Positions 54,425 to 60,697 of a DNA stretch of 64,000 nt are shown here, piece by piece. The first letter of the stretch is position 1. The number at the start of each line of letters is the position of its first letter. The position numbers and the translations under genes were made by a program. Origin of the DNA: Haloarcula regularis (GTDB taxonomy: Archaea; Halobacteriota; Halobacteria; Halobacteriales; Haloarculaceae); the NCBI RefSeq assembly GCF_029338315.1, contig NZ_CP119795.1:1-64000 (forward strand). The letters run 5' to 3'. The notes under the pieces are model-generated. The model was not told the origin of the DNA and searched no databases. It worked only from the letters and a program-made list of their open reading frames with translations.

Positions 54425-54685
54425 TTATTCGTCGACCGAGTCAGACTCGTCCTCGACGATGACGTCCACACCGTCCGGTGAGACGTCGAGGGGAATCCCC
54501 TCGACATTGAACTGAACCACGATCTCCTCATCGGCGGAGGCAATCAGCTGTTCAAGCGCATCCGGATCCACGTAATCGTGGAGCTGATACTCGTCGTCCT
54601 CGAGCCCGCACGTCTCTAGCGTCTCGATAATCTCTACGAGGAGGTCACTCGATCTATCCGAACTGGCGGTGGACGGGGAATGCAT
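54425..54685 (-). CDS. HalOD1 output-domain protein
   Basis: 86 residues from ATG 54685. The core is DLLVEIIETLETCGLEDDEY, LHDYVDPDALEQLIASADEE and the beta end VQFNVEGIPLDVSPDGVDVI. It is the fourth HalOD1 protein in the window. It stands upstream of the histidine kinase at 54274 in the same orientation, so the two could belong to one signalling unit. Confidence 0.8.
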   Translation of the reverse strand: MHSPSTASSDRSSDLLVEIIETLETCGLEDDEYQLHDYVDPDALEQLIASADEEIVVQFNVEGIPLDVSPDGVDVIVEDESDSVDE

Positions 54686-54741
54686 CTGAACGCTCGGGCT
54701 AATGGGTTGCAGGCGTATAAAACGTTGGGAGTCAACCACAG

Positions 54742-54814
54742 AAGCGTAACGCTTTGCCAGTTGACTTAGCGCGTTTGGGATAGCGTCGGCGCAACCAGAA
54801 GCGATTATGCGCTT
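54742..54814. promoter_or_regulatory. Twin AAGCG/CGCTT operators at the PhiH1-like gene
   Basis: AAGCG-TAA-CGCTT at 54742-54754 and AAGCG-ATTATG-CGCTT at 54799-54814. The second copy spans the ATG start (54807), which would let a repressor block its own expression. Confidence 0.5.
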
Positions 54815-55067
54815 TGACGCCGACTGGATGTCTCGCGCTGATGACCGCATTCTGGAGCATCTCTCTGAGGACGGCCCTGACACCCCGAAGGAAATGGCGG
54901 ACAGCGATCGCGTGCGCTTTTCCCGCCAACACATCAACGCCCGCTGCAAGACGCTGGTCGAATATGGCCTCGTCGTCCACCTGGGCAACGGCGTTTACGA
55001 CATCACTCGCCAAGGAAAAGCGTATCTCGCCGGTGAGATCGACGCTCGTGATCTAGACCCCCAGTAG
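54807..55067 (+). CDS. PhiH1 repressor-like winged-helix protein
   Basis: 86 residues from ATG 54807. The wHTH is MSRADDRILEHLSEDGPDTP, then RFSRQHINARCKTLVEYGLV and HLGNGVYDITRQGKAYL. This matches the short repressor family first known from Halobacterium phage PhiH. Two AAGCG...CGCTT palindromes lie at the promoter and across the start, fitting autorepression. It converges with the PIN gene, with stops two bases apart. Confidence 0.8.
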   Translation: MRFDADWMSRADDRILEHLSEDGPDTPKEMADSDRVRFSRQHINARCKTLVEYGLVVHLGNGVYDITRQGKAYLAGEIDARDLDPQ

Positions 55068-55069
55068 CG

Positions 55070-55579
55070 TCAGCCGTCTCCGGCGACCAGATCCTCGATG
55101 AACCGGAATCCGTTCACGAACGTCACTGAATCCCCGTAGCCCTCACTGGCAAGCACCGTTTCGGCTCCTTCCCCGGCCGCGATATCCGTTGTGTAGATGT
55201 ACACTTCGGTCGCCGTCCCCGTACTGAGGTGCTGGGCAGCCAGAGCCGCGAGGGCTGGGTCCGCCCGTTCAACCTCGTCGGCAGGGCGGTTGTCGGCGTT
55301 CGCGATATACCGTTGGACGCCATCCATCGTCCGCGAGACGATGGGTTCGGAGAAATCGAGCGGCACCGCTACCGTTGCCCACCCCTCGTCGATCGCGGTG
55401 TCAATCGGCACTTCCTCCACATCGGGGTCGTCGATGGTTAGCTCCTCGTACACCCGTTCGGGAAGGACGAAGGTGACGTCGTTCCGGCGAGCGAACCGCC
55501 GAACGGCCTGGTACCGACTGTTCGACGGCTGCCCCATCGCGACGAACAGGCCGGTGTCGGCGATGTGGAGCCGGCTCAC
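55070..55579 (-). CDS. PIN-domain nuclease, probable toxin
   Basis: 169 residues from ATG 55579, ATGA-coupled to the HTH gene before it. The PIN signature: Asp8 in IADTGLFVAMG, Glu45/46 in RVYEELT, an Asp near residue 105 in VERADPALAALAA, and an Asp near 130 in YIYTTDIAAG. PIN toxins of VapC type cut RNA. With its upstream HTH partner this forms a likely toxin-antitoxin module. Confidence 0.8.
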   Translation of the reverse strand: MSRLHIADTGLFVAMGQPSNSRYQAVRRFARRNDVTFVLPERVYEELTIDDPDVEEVPIDTAIDEGWATVAVPLDFSEPIVSRTMDGVQRYIANADNRPADEVERADPALAALAAQHLSTGTATEVYIYTTDIAAGEGAETVLASEGYGDSVTFVNGFRFIEDLVAGDG

Positions 55580-56175
55580 GCGTCGTCAGCGCCGTCGCCG
55601 CCGTCGATGTCCAACTCGTCGAGTCCTGCCCCTGTCACCTCGATGTCGTAGTGCTCGTGGACGACAGGCCGCAGCGCCTGCAGAATCATCTCCGCGGCCA
55701 GCGGCGAAATGTCGAGGTCCTCGGCCATCAGCCGGTGGGTCACCTCGCCGCGCTCGCGGGCGACCGCGTAGGTGAGCGCGGTCGCGAGGCCGGCGACGCC
55801 GTGGCGGTCGATGTAGGTGTCGATGTCGGCGTCCGTCTCGCGGCGGCCGACGGCGTCGATGAGCGCCGGCGTGATCGTGTACTCGCGGTCACCGGCGGCC
55901 GTCGTCACGGTCAGGTCGATCTCCCGGGCGGCGTACCGGCGTGGCTGCTCGTCGTCGGTGACGTCGACGACGCCGGCGTCGACGAGCCGGTTCACGTAGC
56001 TGTAGGCGGTCCCCTGGGCGAGCTCGAGGTCGTCCATTACGTCTTGGACGGTCGCCTCGCCCTCCCGAGCGAGGTACGCGTACAGCTGAGCCAGCTGTGG
56101 CTCTTCGAGGAGATCCGCGACCGAGAGGAAGTCCTGGACGATGTCGCCGTCGGCGCGATTTGAGGTGCGTGACAC
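55576..56175 (-). CDS. Winged-helix partner of the PIN protein (DUF7437-like), probable antitoxin
   Basis: 199 residues from GTG 56175 (VSRTSNRADGDIVQDFLSVA). The wHTH is EPQLAQLYAYLAREGEATVQ then DVMDDLELAQGTAYSYVNRL. A C-terminal helical region (HGVAGLATALTYAVARERGE) follows. The stop overlaps the PIN start. I recall such proteins as haloarchaeal DUF7437; the name is less sure than the HTH call. It probably acts as antitoxin and autoregulator. Confidence 0.75.
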   Translation of the reverse strand: MSRTSNRADGDIVQDFLSVADLLEEPQLAQLYAYLAREGEATVQDVMDDLELAQGTAYSYVNRLVDAGVVDVTDDEQPRRYAAREIDLTVTTAAGDREYTITPALIDAVGRRETDADIDTYIDRHGVAGLATALTYAVARERGEVTHRLMAEDLDISPLAAEMILQALRPVVHEHYDIEVTGAGLDELDIDGGDGADDA

Positions 56176-56224
56176 GGGTCGTTCTTGATTACAGTTTACA
56201 GCGAAACAGTAAAGAGTGTTTGGG

Positions 56225-56563
56225 TCACTCTGCCGGCGTCGCGACGAGATGCTCTTCGAGGTCGCGCGTCCAGTACGTCGCGAGGCCGCCCGGGCTACAG
56301 CGGGCGCACAACTGTAACGGGCCTTCCAGATGGCCGAGTTCGACCCGGAATCGCGTGAGCGCCGCGAGCGTGTCGACGACCAGTCCACAACCGTCACAGG
56401 CAACGTGATCGCGCTCGTCGGGATTCGGCTCCGTCTGAATCGCGCAGTCGACGCAGATCGGGTGGGTGACCCGTTCGTCCTGCCCCCAAGTATGCGCCTC
56501 GCCAGTCTCGGTACCGGGCGGGGCGTCGCAAAACGCACAGCCGACGAGGGTCTGCTGCATCAC
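56225..56563 (-). CDS. Zinc-finger backbone protein
   Basis: 112 residues from ATG 56563, ATGA-coupled to the gene before it. There are two Cys-pair clusters, CAFCDAPPGTETGEAHTWGQ and CVDC near residues 9-45, then CDGCGLVVD and CARC further on. It probably binds two zinc ions. The function is unknown. Confidence 0.7.
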   Translation of the reverse strand: MMQQTLVGCAFCDAPPGTETGEAHTWGQDERVTHPICVDCAIQTEPNPDERDHVACDGCGLVVDTLAALTRFRVELGHLEGPLQLCARCSPGGLATYWTRDLEEHLVATPAE

Positions 56564-56850
56564 TCGCCCTCCGTGTCGGCGTCGCGGCCAGCCGTCCAGC
56601 CACGGTGGAAGACGGCCAGCTGCGTCGATGAGTCGAACGCGGTGCCGCTCGGCTCGTGAACCAGAACTTGGTCCTCGGGAACCGGAGTGACGACGTCCGC
56701 GTCGACGAGGTCGCTGACCAGGCGTTGGGCCGTCGTGTCGTCGACGTCCGCCGTGTCGACGCCGGCGGCGTCGCGGTCCTGGGCGAGCTGTTCCTTCTCA
56801 AACCGTTCGTAGTCGCGACTCGTGTCGTCGTGCGGATCGGGACCAGGCAT
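56560..56850 (-). CDS. Small acidic protein
   Basis: 96 residues from ATG 56850. A charged N-terminus (DTSRDYERFEKEQLAQDRDA) precedes a small domain with DDTTAQRLVSDLVDADVVTP and AVFHRGWTAGRD. It is preceded by leader L15 and coupled to the zinc-finger gene. No family is recognised. Confidence 0.65.
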   Translation of the reverse strand: MPGPDPHDDTSRDYERFEKEQLAQDRDAAGVDTADVDDTTAQRLVSDLVDADVVTPVPEDQVLVHEPSGTAFDSSTQLAVFHRGWTAGRDADTEGE

Positions 56851-56877
56851 GGTGATTCACGCAGCGCACACTATTGT

Positions 56878-56908
56878 GCGCTGCACGCCTCCCGGCGCCG
56901 ACAAACAG
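56878..56908 (-). repeat. Leader hairpin L15
   Basis: CTGTTTGTC, then GGCGCC-GGGAGGCGTGCAGCGC in gene sense; the stem is irregular, upstream of ATG 56850. Confidence 0.45.
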
Positions 56909-56923
56909 TCGGGAGTGACAGCG

Positions 56924-57468
56924 TCAGTCCGGTCGCGGGTCGCGATAGCCGATGACGGCGACGTCGTCGATGAACAAGACGCCCTTCATGAAGTCGAGCT
57001 TGGTCAGGCTGTGCTGGTACAGGTTATGCCGGCCGAGATAGTTCACCGGCACCACCAGACAGCCGAACTCGATCTTCGGCCGGCCGTCCTTCTGGGTGCG
57101 GTACCCCTTCTGGAACTTGAGGAGGTCGTCGCTGACGTTCTTCCGCTCGCTCTTCTCGACCTCGATGGCGATGCGGTCGTCGGCGTCGTAGAGGTCGACG
57201 CTGTAGTTAAACCCCTGATGCGACCAGGCTTGCAGTTCGGGTTGTAACCGCCGGCGGCGTCCCCTTCGTACTCGTACTGCGAGAGCTTGTCGGCGATCGC
57301 GGCATCGAAGCCGCCGACCTCTGTGTGCTTCGTCGAGCCGTCGAAGACGCTTGCTGGGACGGCCTCGACGGCCGACCGAATCGACGCCAGCGCATCGTCC
57401 GGAAATACCTCGGACGAGGTTTGGGTACGGCGCTCGCTCAGTTTGGTGACCTCCTCGACGACGACCAT
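56924..57468 (-). CDS. BglII-like restriction endonuclease, frameshifted at 57239-57241
   Basis: About 181 residues once restored, from ATG 57468. The frame slips after AAGGYNP; one more C gives ELQAWSHQGFNYSVDLYDAD. The catalytic region is DRIAIEVEKSERKNVSDDLL then KFQKGYR, with Asp and Glu-x-Glu/Lys placed as in the BglII/BamHI-type nucleases. It ends GRHNLYQHSLTKLDFMKGVL. No methyltransferase is adjacent, so it may be an orphan or act on unmodified DNA only under control. Inverted repeat copy 5 is upstream. Confidence 0.65.
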
Positions 57469-57599
57469 ACTCGCACTCGACGAACAGTGCCCCGATAAAA
57501 CCCGTCGCGACCGCCGTTCGAGCCGACCGGCCGCCAGGATGCACTCACTCGAGGAGTCGGGCGGAGGGTGGGGGCAAGGGAGTGGATCCAACCCCAGCG

Positions 57600-57641
57600 T
57601 TAACCAACACTGTGTCGGTTCCAGCCGAGAATGTTGGTTAA
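57600..57641. promoter_or_regulatory. Inverted repeat operator, copy 5
   Basis: TTAACCAACA, 22 bases, TGTTGGTTAA; it lies between the restored stop at 57644 and the BglII-like start at 57468. Confidence 0.7.
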
Positions 57642-57643
57642 GT

Positions 57644-58092
57644 CTAACCGCTACGGCGTTCGGAAGCTCTCGAACTGGCTTCACGACGAAGGTGTCTGTC
57701 TCGCTGGCTGCTCTCTCACCTGACCGCTCCGCCGGCGTCGAGGGCGACCGCGTGAGCTGGGTGATGAGTTCGTCGCGAACGGCTCGTCGAGGGACGGTGG
57801 TCTCGTGCCAGCCCAGCCGGTCGTCGAAGTGCCGCTTCTGGAACTGCTCGCCGACGTCGTCGGCGGCCACGTACTGCGTCCGCGTCGACCTCCCGACCTG
57901 GTGGGCGACGAAAACCGCGCCCACGGCCTCGTGCGTGATCTCGACGAGAGCACATTCCACGAGGGCGACGACCGATGCGTGATCCCGGTCGGTCGGAACC
58001 GTCATCTCGAGGTCCGCCCACGGCGCCTCACCGTCGGTGGTAGTTCCTGCGTGATCCGCTGCTCGTGTCTTGCTGCGTCGTTCCGAAGCCAT
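57644..58092 (-). CDS. Backbone protein of unknown function, frameshifted near 57677
   Basis: About 149 residues from ATG 58092. The conserved-looking part is LEMTVPTDRDHASVVALVEC, EITHEAVGAVFVAHQVGRST and FQKRHFDDRLGWHETTVPRR. As written, the frame runs through inverted repeat copy 5 into the next gene, which is not credible. One more C in the CC at 57677-57678 gives VVKPSSRASERRSG and a stop at 57644, just before the repeat. Leader L16 is upstream. The function is unknown. Confidence 0.6.
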
Positions 58093-58111
58093 CGTCTATC
58101 GGGCACGTGAT

Positions 58112-58146
58112 GCGCCCCGCCACCCTTTCGCGGGGGCGACAGACAC
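58112..58146 (-). repeat. Leader hairpin L16
   Basis: GTGTCTGTC, then GCCCC-CGCGAAAGGGTGGC-GGGGC in gene sense, near the consensus; upstream of ATG 58092. Confidence 0.6.
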
Positions 58147-58618
58147 CACCGAAACGCACCCCGTCAACCTATGCGCTACATCTGATACTTCTGTAGTTCC
58201 GCTACCCCTGTGATGGCCCCTCGGCCTGAGAGAGCCGGCGGGCTTCGCACACTGCATATCGCCTCTTTCTTTGGACGAAAACCGCGATATGCAAGACATT
58301 ATGACGCCTTCAAATCAAAGGAGAACCTCGTCGGGCTGATTTGAGAGCGTAGAAAGTACCTCGACGAGTTCCGAGATGATACTTTAACATCAAAAATTGC
58401 TCGACGCCGGGGTAACGAAGGTGATATCGGACGTATCTGGATATCCGAGAACCGCTGCTTCACCTGTTGTTTGTCTCTCGAGTCCTCCGGCTCGGTACTT
58501 CGACTCGCGAAATATTCCTAATTCCCTCGATTCCGTTTGTGTTAGCTGCTGAAAATTGGTCGACGGGAGTTCAGAAGAACTTGATTCTAGTCCGCGGCAT
58601 AATTTTCGATGTTCTGAG
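58147..58618. other. Gap between backbone and AT-rich cassette
   Basis: About 470 bases without a convincing gene. Composition shifts from GC-rich to AT-richer across it, marking the left boundary of the following cassette. No insertion-sequence end or repeat is recognised. Confidence 0.45.
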
Positions 58619-58876
58619 ATGACCGGCTCTACCGGAAAGCTGCTGGCCTTACACAACCGGCTTGCTAAGTATAGGGATAGATACAGAAAGCTGCCGATGT
58701 TTGTTTGCATCGTTGGTGAAGAATTAGCCGTTAATTCGATGTGCGGACCCACAGAGGAATCAAGCGCAGAATGGATTGATCCTTACCGAAATGACGAATA
58801 CGGAGAAGTAGGTCTCGTAGTCTGTCCCAGCTGCGACTGCGTACTCGGAGGAATGGCCACCGAAATCAATTGGTAA
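58619..58876 (+). CDS. Small protein with a Cys pair
   Basis: 85 residues from ATG 58619 (MTGSTGKLLALHNRLAKYRD). It continues MFVCIVGEELAVNSMCGPTE and ends GLVVCPSCDCVLGGMATEIN. The CPSC motif could be half of a zinc site. It is the first gene of the AT-rich plus-strand cassette. Modest support only. Confidence 0.45.
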   Translation: MTGSTGKLLALHNRLAKYRDRYRKLPMFVCIVGEELAVNSMCGPTEESSAEWIDPYRNDEYGEVGLVVCPSCDCVLGGMATEINW

Positions 58877-58897
58877 CCACCACACCAACTATGAACC

Positions 58898-59104
58898 ATG
58901 ACGAACACAATCTACGCTCCAGCTCCGATCAAATGCCGAGAATGCGGAGATGAACTCGAAACCATCGAGAAAGGCCACCTACAAAGCCAGAACTGCACCG
59001 GCGAAATCGACGACGTCGAAGACTACCGAACCAAGTATCCGGACGCACCTACACGCTCCACAGAAATGCGTGACAAGATTGTCGACGGCCTCAAAGACGA
59101 ATAA
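58898..59104 (+). CDS. Small Ros/MucR-like zinc-finger protein
   Basis: 68 residues from ATG 58898. The pattern KCRECGDELETIEKGHLQSQ, then EDYRTKYPDAPTRS, resembles the short finger with GHL and YRxKYPxAP found in Ros/MucR-type and other DNA-associated proteins. It may regulate the cassette. It lies 21 bases after the previous gene. Confidence 0.6.
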   Translation: MTNTIYAPAPIKCRECGDELETIEKGHLQSQNCTGEIDDVEDYRTKYPDAPTRSTEMRDKIVDGLKDE

Positions 59105-59161
59105 ACTAGTCTGTTCTCAATCGGCGGAAAGCACTTCCAGTGCCATTGATAAACACACAGT

Positions 59162-59488
59162 ATGACTGGAGTAGAACACATCGCCGGTACAATTCTTGGA
59201 GGCGCAGCAAAAGGAACAGCCAGCACACTTCTAAAACACGGACTGAAATCCAGCAACGGCCGGGACTCTCCGGTCTCGAAACCTGAAGACTGCTTCTGGG
59301 GGGCAGACGGCCAGCTATACTGCCCTGTTAACAAGCTCCCCGGGCAGAAACGCCAAGTGAACGATAGGGAGGTGCGCGGTCGAGATCTTCTCCCAAGGCC
59401 AACTGAGAAACCGCCCGCCAATCTCACTCAACCAAGCCCTGCTCCCTGGGAGGAAGAGTCGGACCAGGTCGGACTCACCGATTTTTAG
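59162..59488 (+). CDS. Small protein of unknown function
   Basis: 108 residues from ATG 59162. A Gly/Ala-rich helix (GVEHIAGTILGGAAKGTAST) is followed by a Pro-rich, probably disordered tail with CFWGADGQLYCP. It could associate with membranes. No family is recognised. It belongs to the AT-rich cassette. Confidence 0.5.
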   Translation: MTGVEHIAGTILGGAAKGTASTLLKHGLKSSNGRDSPVSKPEDCFWGADGQLYCPVNKLPGQKRQVNDREVRGRDLLPRPTEKPPANLTQPSPAPWEEESDQVGLTDF

Positions 59489-59527
59489 TAACTAACTGTG
59501 AACCAACAAACAGCCATTCTTTAACTG

Positions 59528-60697
59528 ATGAGTGAAAATGCCACTCTAAGTAGAATGGCTACACGAAGACGAACCGCTATCTCAAGTCTGCGGTCATCAA
59601 GATCATCTCTAATCAGACTCATCATCCTCACTGGATTCATCTCTGCGCTCCTTATCGCACTAAATCAGGTTTTCGCCGTGGATTGGCAGATAATCCTAAT
59701 TGCCGTTACCTCTGTCACCATTCTTGTATTATCGAGACTCTGGTACCGTGGGATCTTCATATCACCTTGGTCACTGCGACTAAAAACCCTCTACAGAAAA
59801 TACAATCATTTCGGTATTATACCACTTCTCAGCGTGTTCAAGTCCCGTAGACGTCGGACTGTAGAACTACTGAAAGGGTCATTGGTTATCGCGGGGGCCT
59901 CTTTTGTAGGGATTATCCTCGGCTCCCTTCATTCAACGTACCAAGAACAACTTCCATTCGATATATCAGTTCCAGGTAGCGTGCTTGGGACAACATGGCA
60001 GGTACACGCAGTTATTATCGGCTTCAGCTTCGTTGCCCTAACCTTCGTCTGGGAGGAAATCCACGCAAACTCACTCAAGGATGAACTCACAAGACTATTC
60101 GTCGAGGACATCGGATCGATCTGGACGGTTACCTTCGTCTTCGGCTCTAATCTGGTAATAGGATTCATCGTATTCACACAACCCTCTTCTGAACCAGCGG
60201 GGTATCTGGCAATCTACACCACTGCAGTACTATTCACCGCATCAATAACTACCGTGGCGAACCGATTCCTAGACGCATTAGATCTCTTGTTCTACACCGA
60301 TTTAGACGAGAAAGTCAAAAGCTTCGCAAAACAAGATTTAGAGAAGGACATCATTAGAACCTCTTCAACCCCGAATCAGGTTCTTGCGGAGTCTGTACCC
60401 GGATTTAATCCTTTGTCGATGCGTCTCCCTGACTTCGGATTAGATCAAACCACCGTTACCTCTAGAGATATCGATAAGACAGGGACAGTCACCGACATCA
60501 ACCTGCACAGAATGAACAAAATCTCAGACATCGTCCGCGAAGAAAACACCGCCAGTATCGATCAAAACCCGACCATGGATATGACACTGGCTGAAGATAC
60601 CACTGTTCTTACCCTGGACGGAGATATCTCTGAAGACAAACTGGATCAAATCCGGACACACCTACGCCGAGGACTCAAGACACGGGGAGGAAACTGA
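59528..60697 (+). CDS. Multi-pass membrane protein of unknown family
   Basis: 389 residues from ATG 59528. About six to seven membrane helices lie between residues 30 and 255 (LIRLIILTGFISALLIALNQ; IILIAVTSVTILVLSRLWY; LVIAGASFVGIILGSLHSTY; AVIIGFSFVALTFVWEEIHA; IWTVTFVFGSNLVIGFIVFT; AIYTTAVLFTASITTVANRF). The C-terminal 130 residues are cytosolic and charged. It overlaps the next start (TGATG), so the two are made together. It may be a sensor, anchor or pore in a two-protein system. The codon use is AT-richer than the backbone. Confidence 0.7.
   Translation: MSENATLSRMATRRRTAISSLRSSRSSLIRLIILTGFISALLIALNQVFAVDWQIILIAVTSVTILVLSRLWYRGIFISPWSLRLKTLYRKYNHFGIIPLLSVFKSRRRRTVELLKGSLVIAGASFVGIILGSLHSTYQEQLPFDISVPGSVLGTTWQVHAVIIGFSFVALTFVWEEIHANSLKDELTRLFVEDIGSIWTVTFVFGSNLVIGFIVFTQPSSEPAGYLAIYTTAVLFTASITTVANRFLDALDLLFYTDLDEKVKSFAKQDLEKDIIRTSSTPNQVLAESVPGFNPLSMRLPDFGLDQTTVTSRDIDKTGTVTDINLHRMNKISDIVREENTASIDQNPTMDMTLAEDTTVLTLDGDISEDKLDQIRTHLRRGLKTRGGN

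Noticed and set aside
1960..57678. Programmed ribosomal frameshifting
   Set aside because: Too many unrelated genes, both directions of shift, and no shared slippery site or downstream structure.
57043..58092. Single 349-codon ORF joining two genes through inverted repeat copy 5
   Set aside because: The middle part translates the inverted repeat and non-coding spacer; both ends are better explained as two genes with one-base errors.
11605..58146. Leader hairpins as intrinsic terminators
   Set aside because: In the direction of the genes the T run precedes the hairpin; on the plus strand the hairpin is followed by A's, not T's. Neither orientation is a terminator.
11605..58146. Leader hairpins as integron attC sites
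   Set aside because: They precede rather than follow genes, lack the GTTRRRY core, and no integrase is present.
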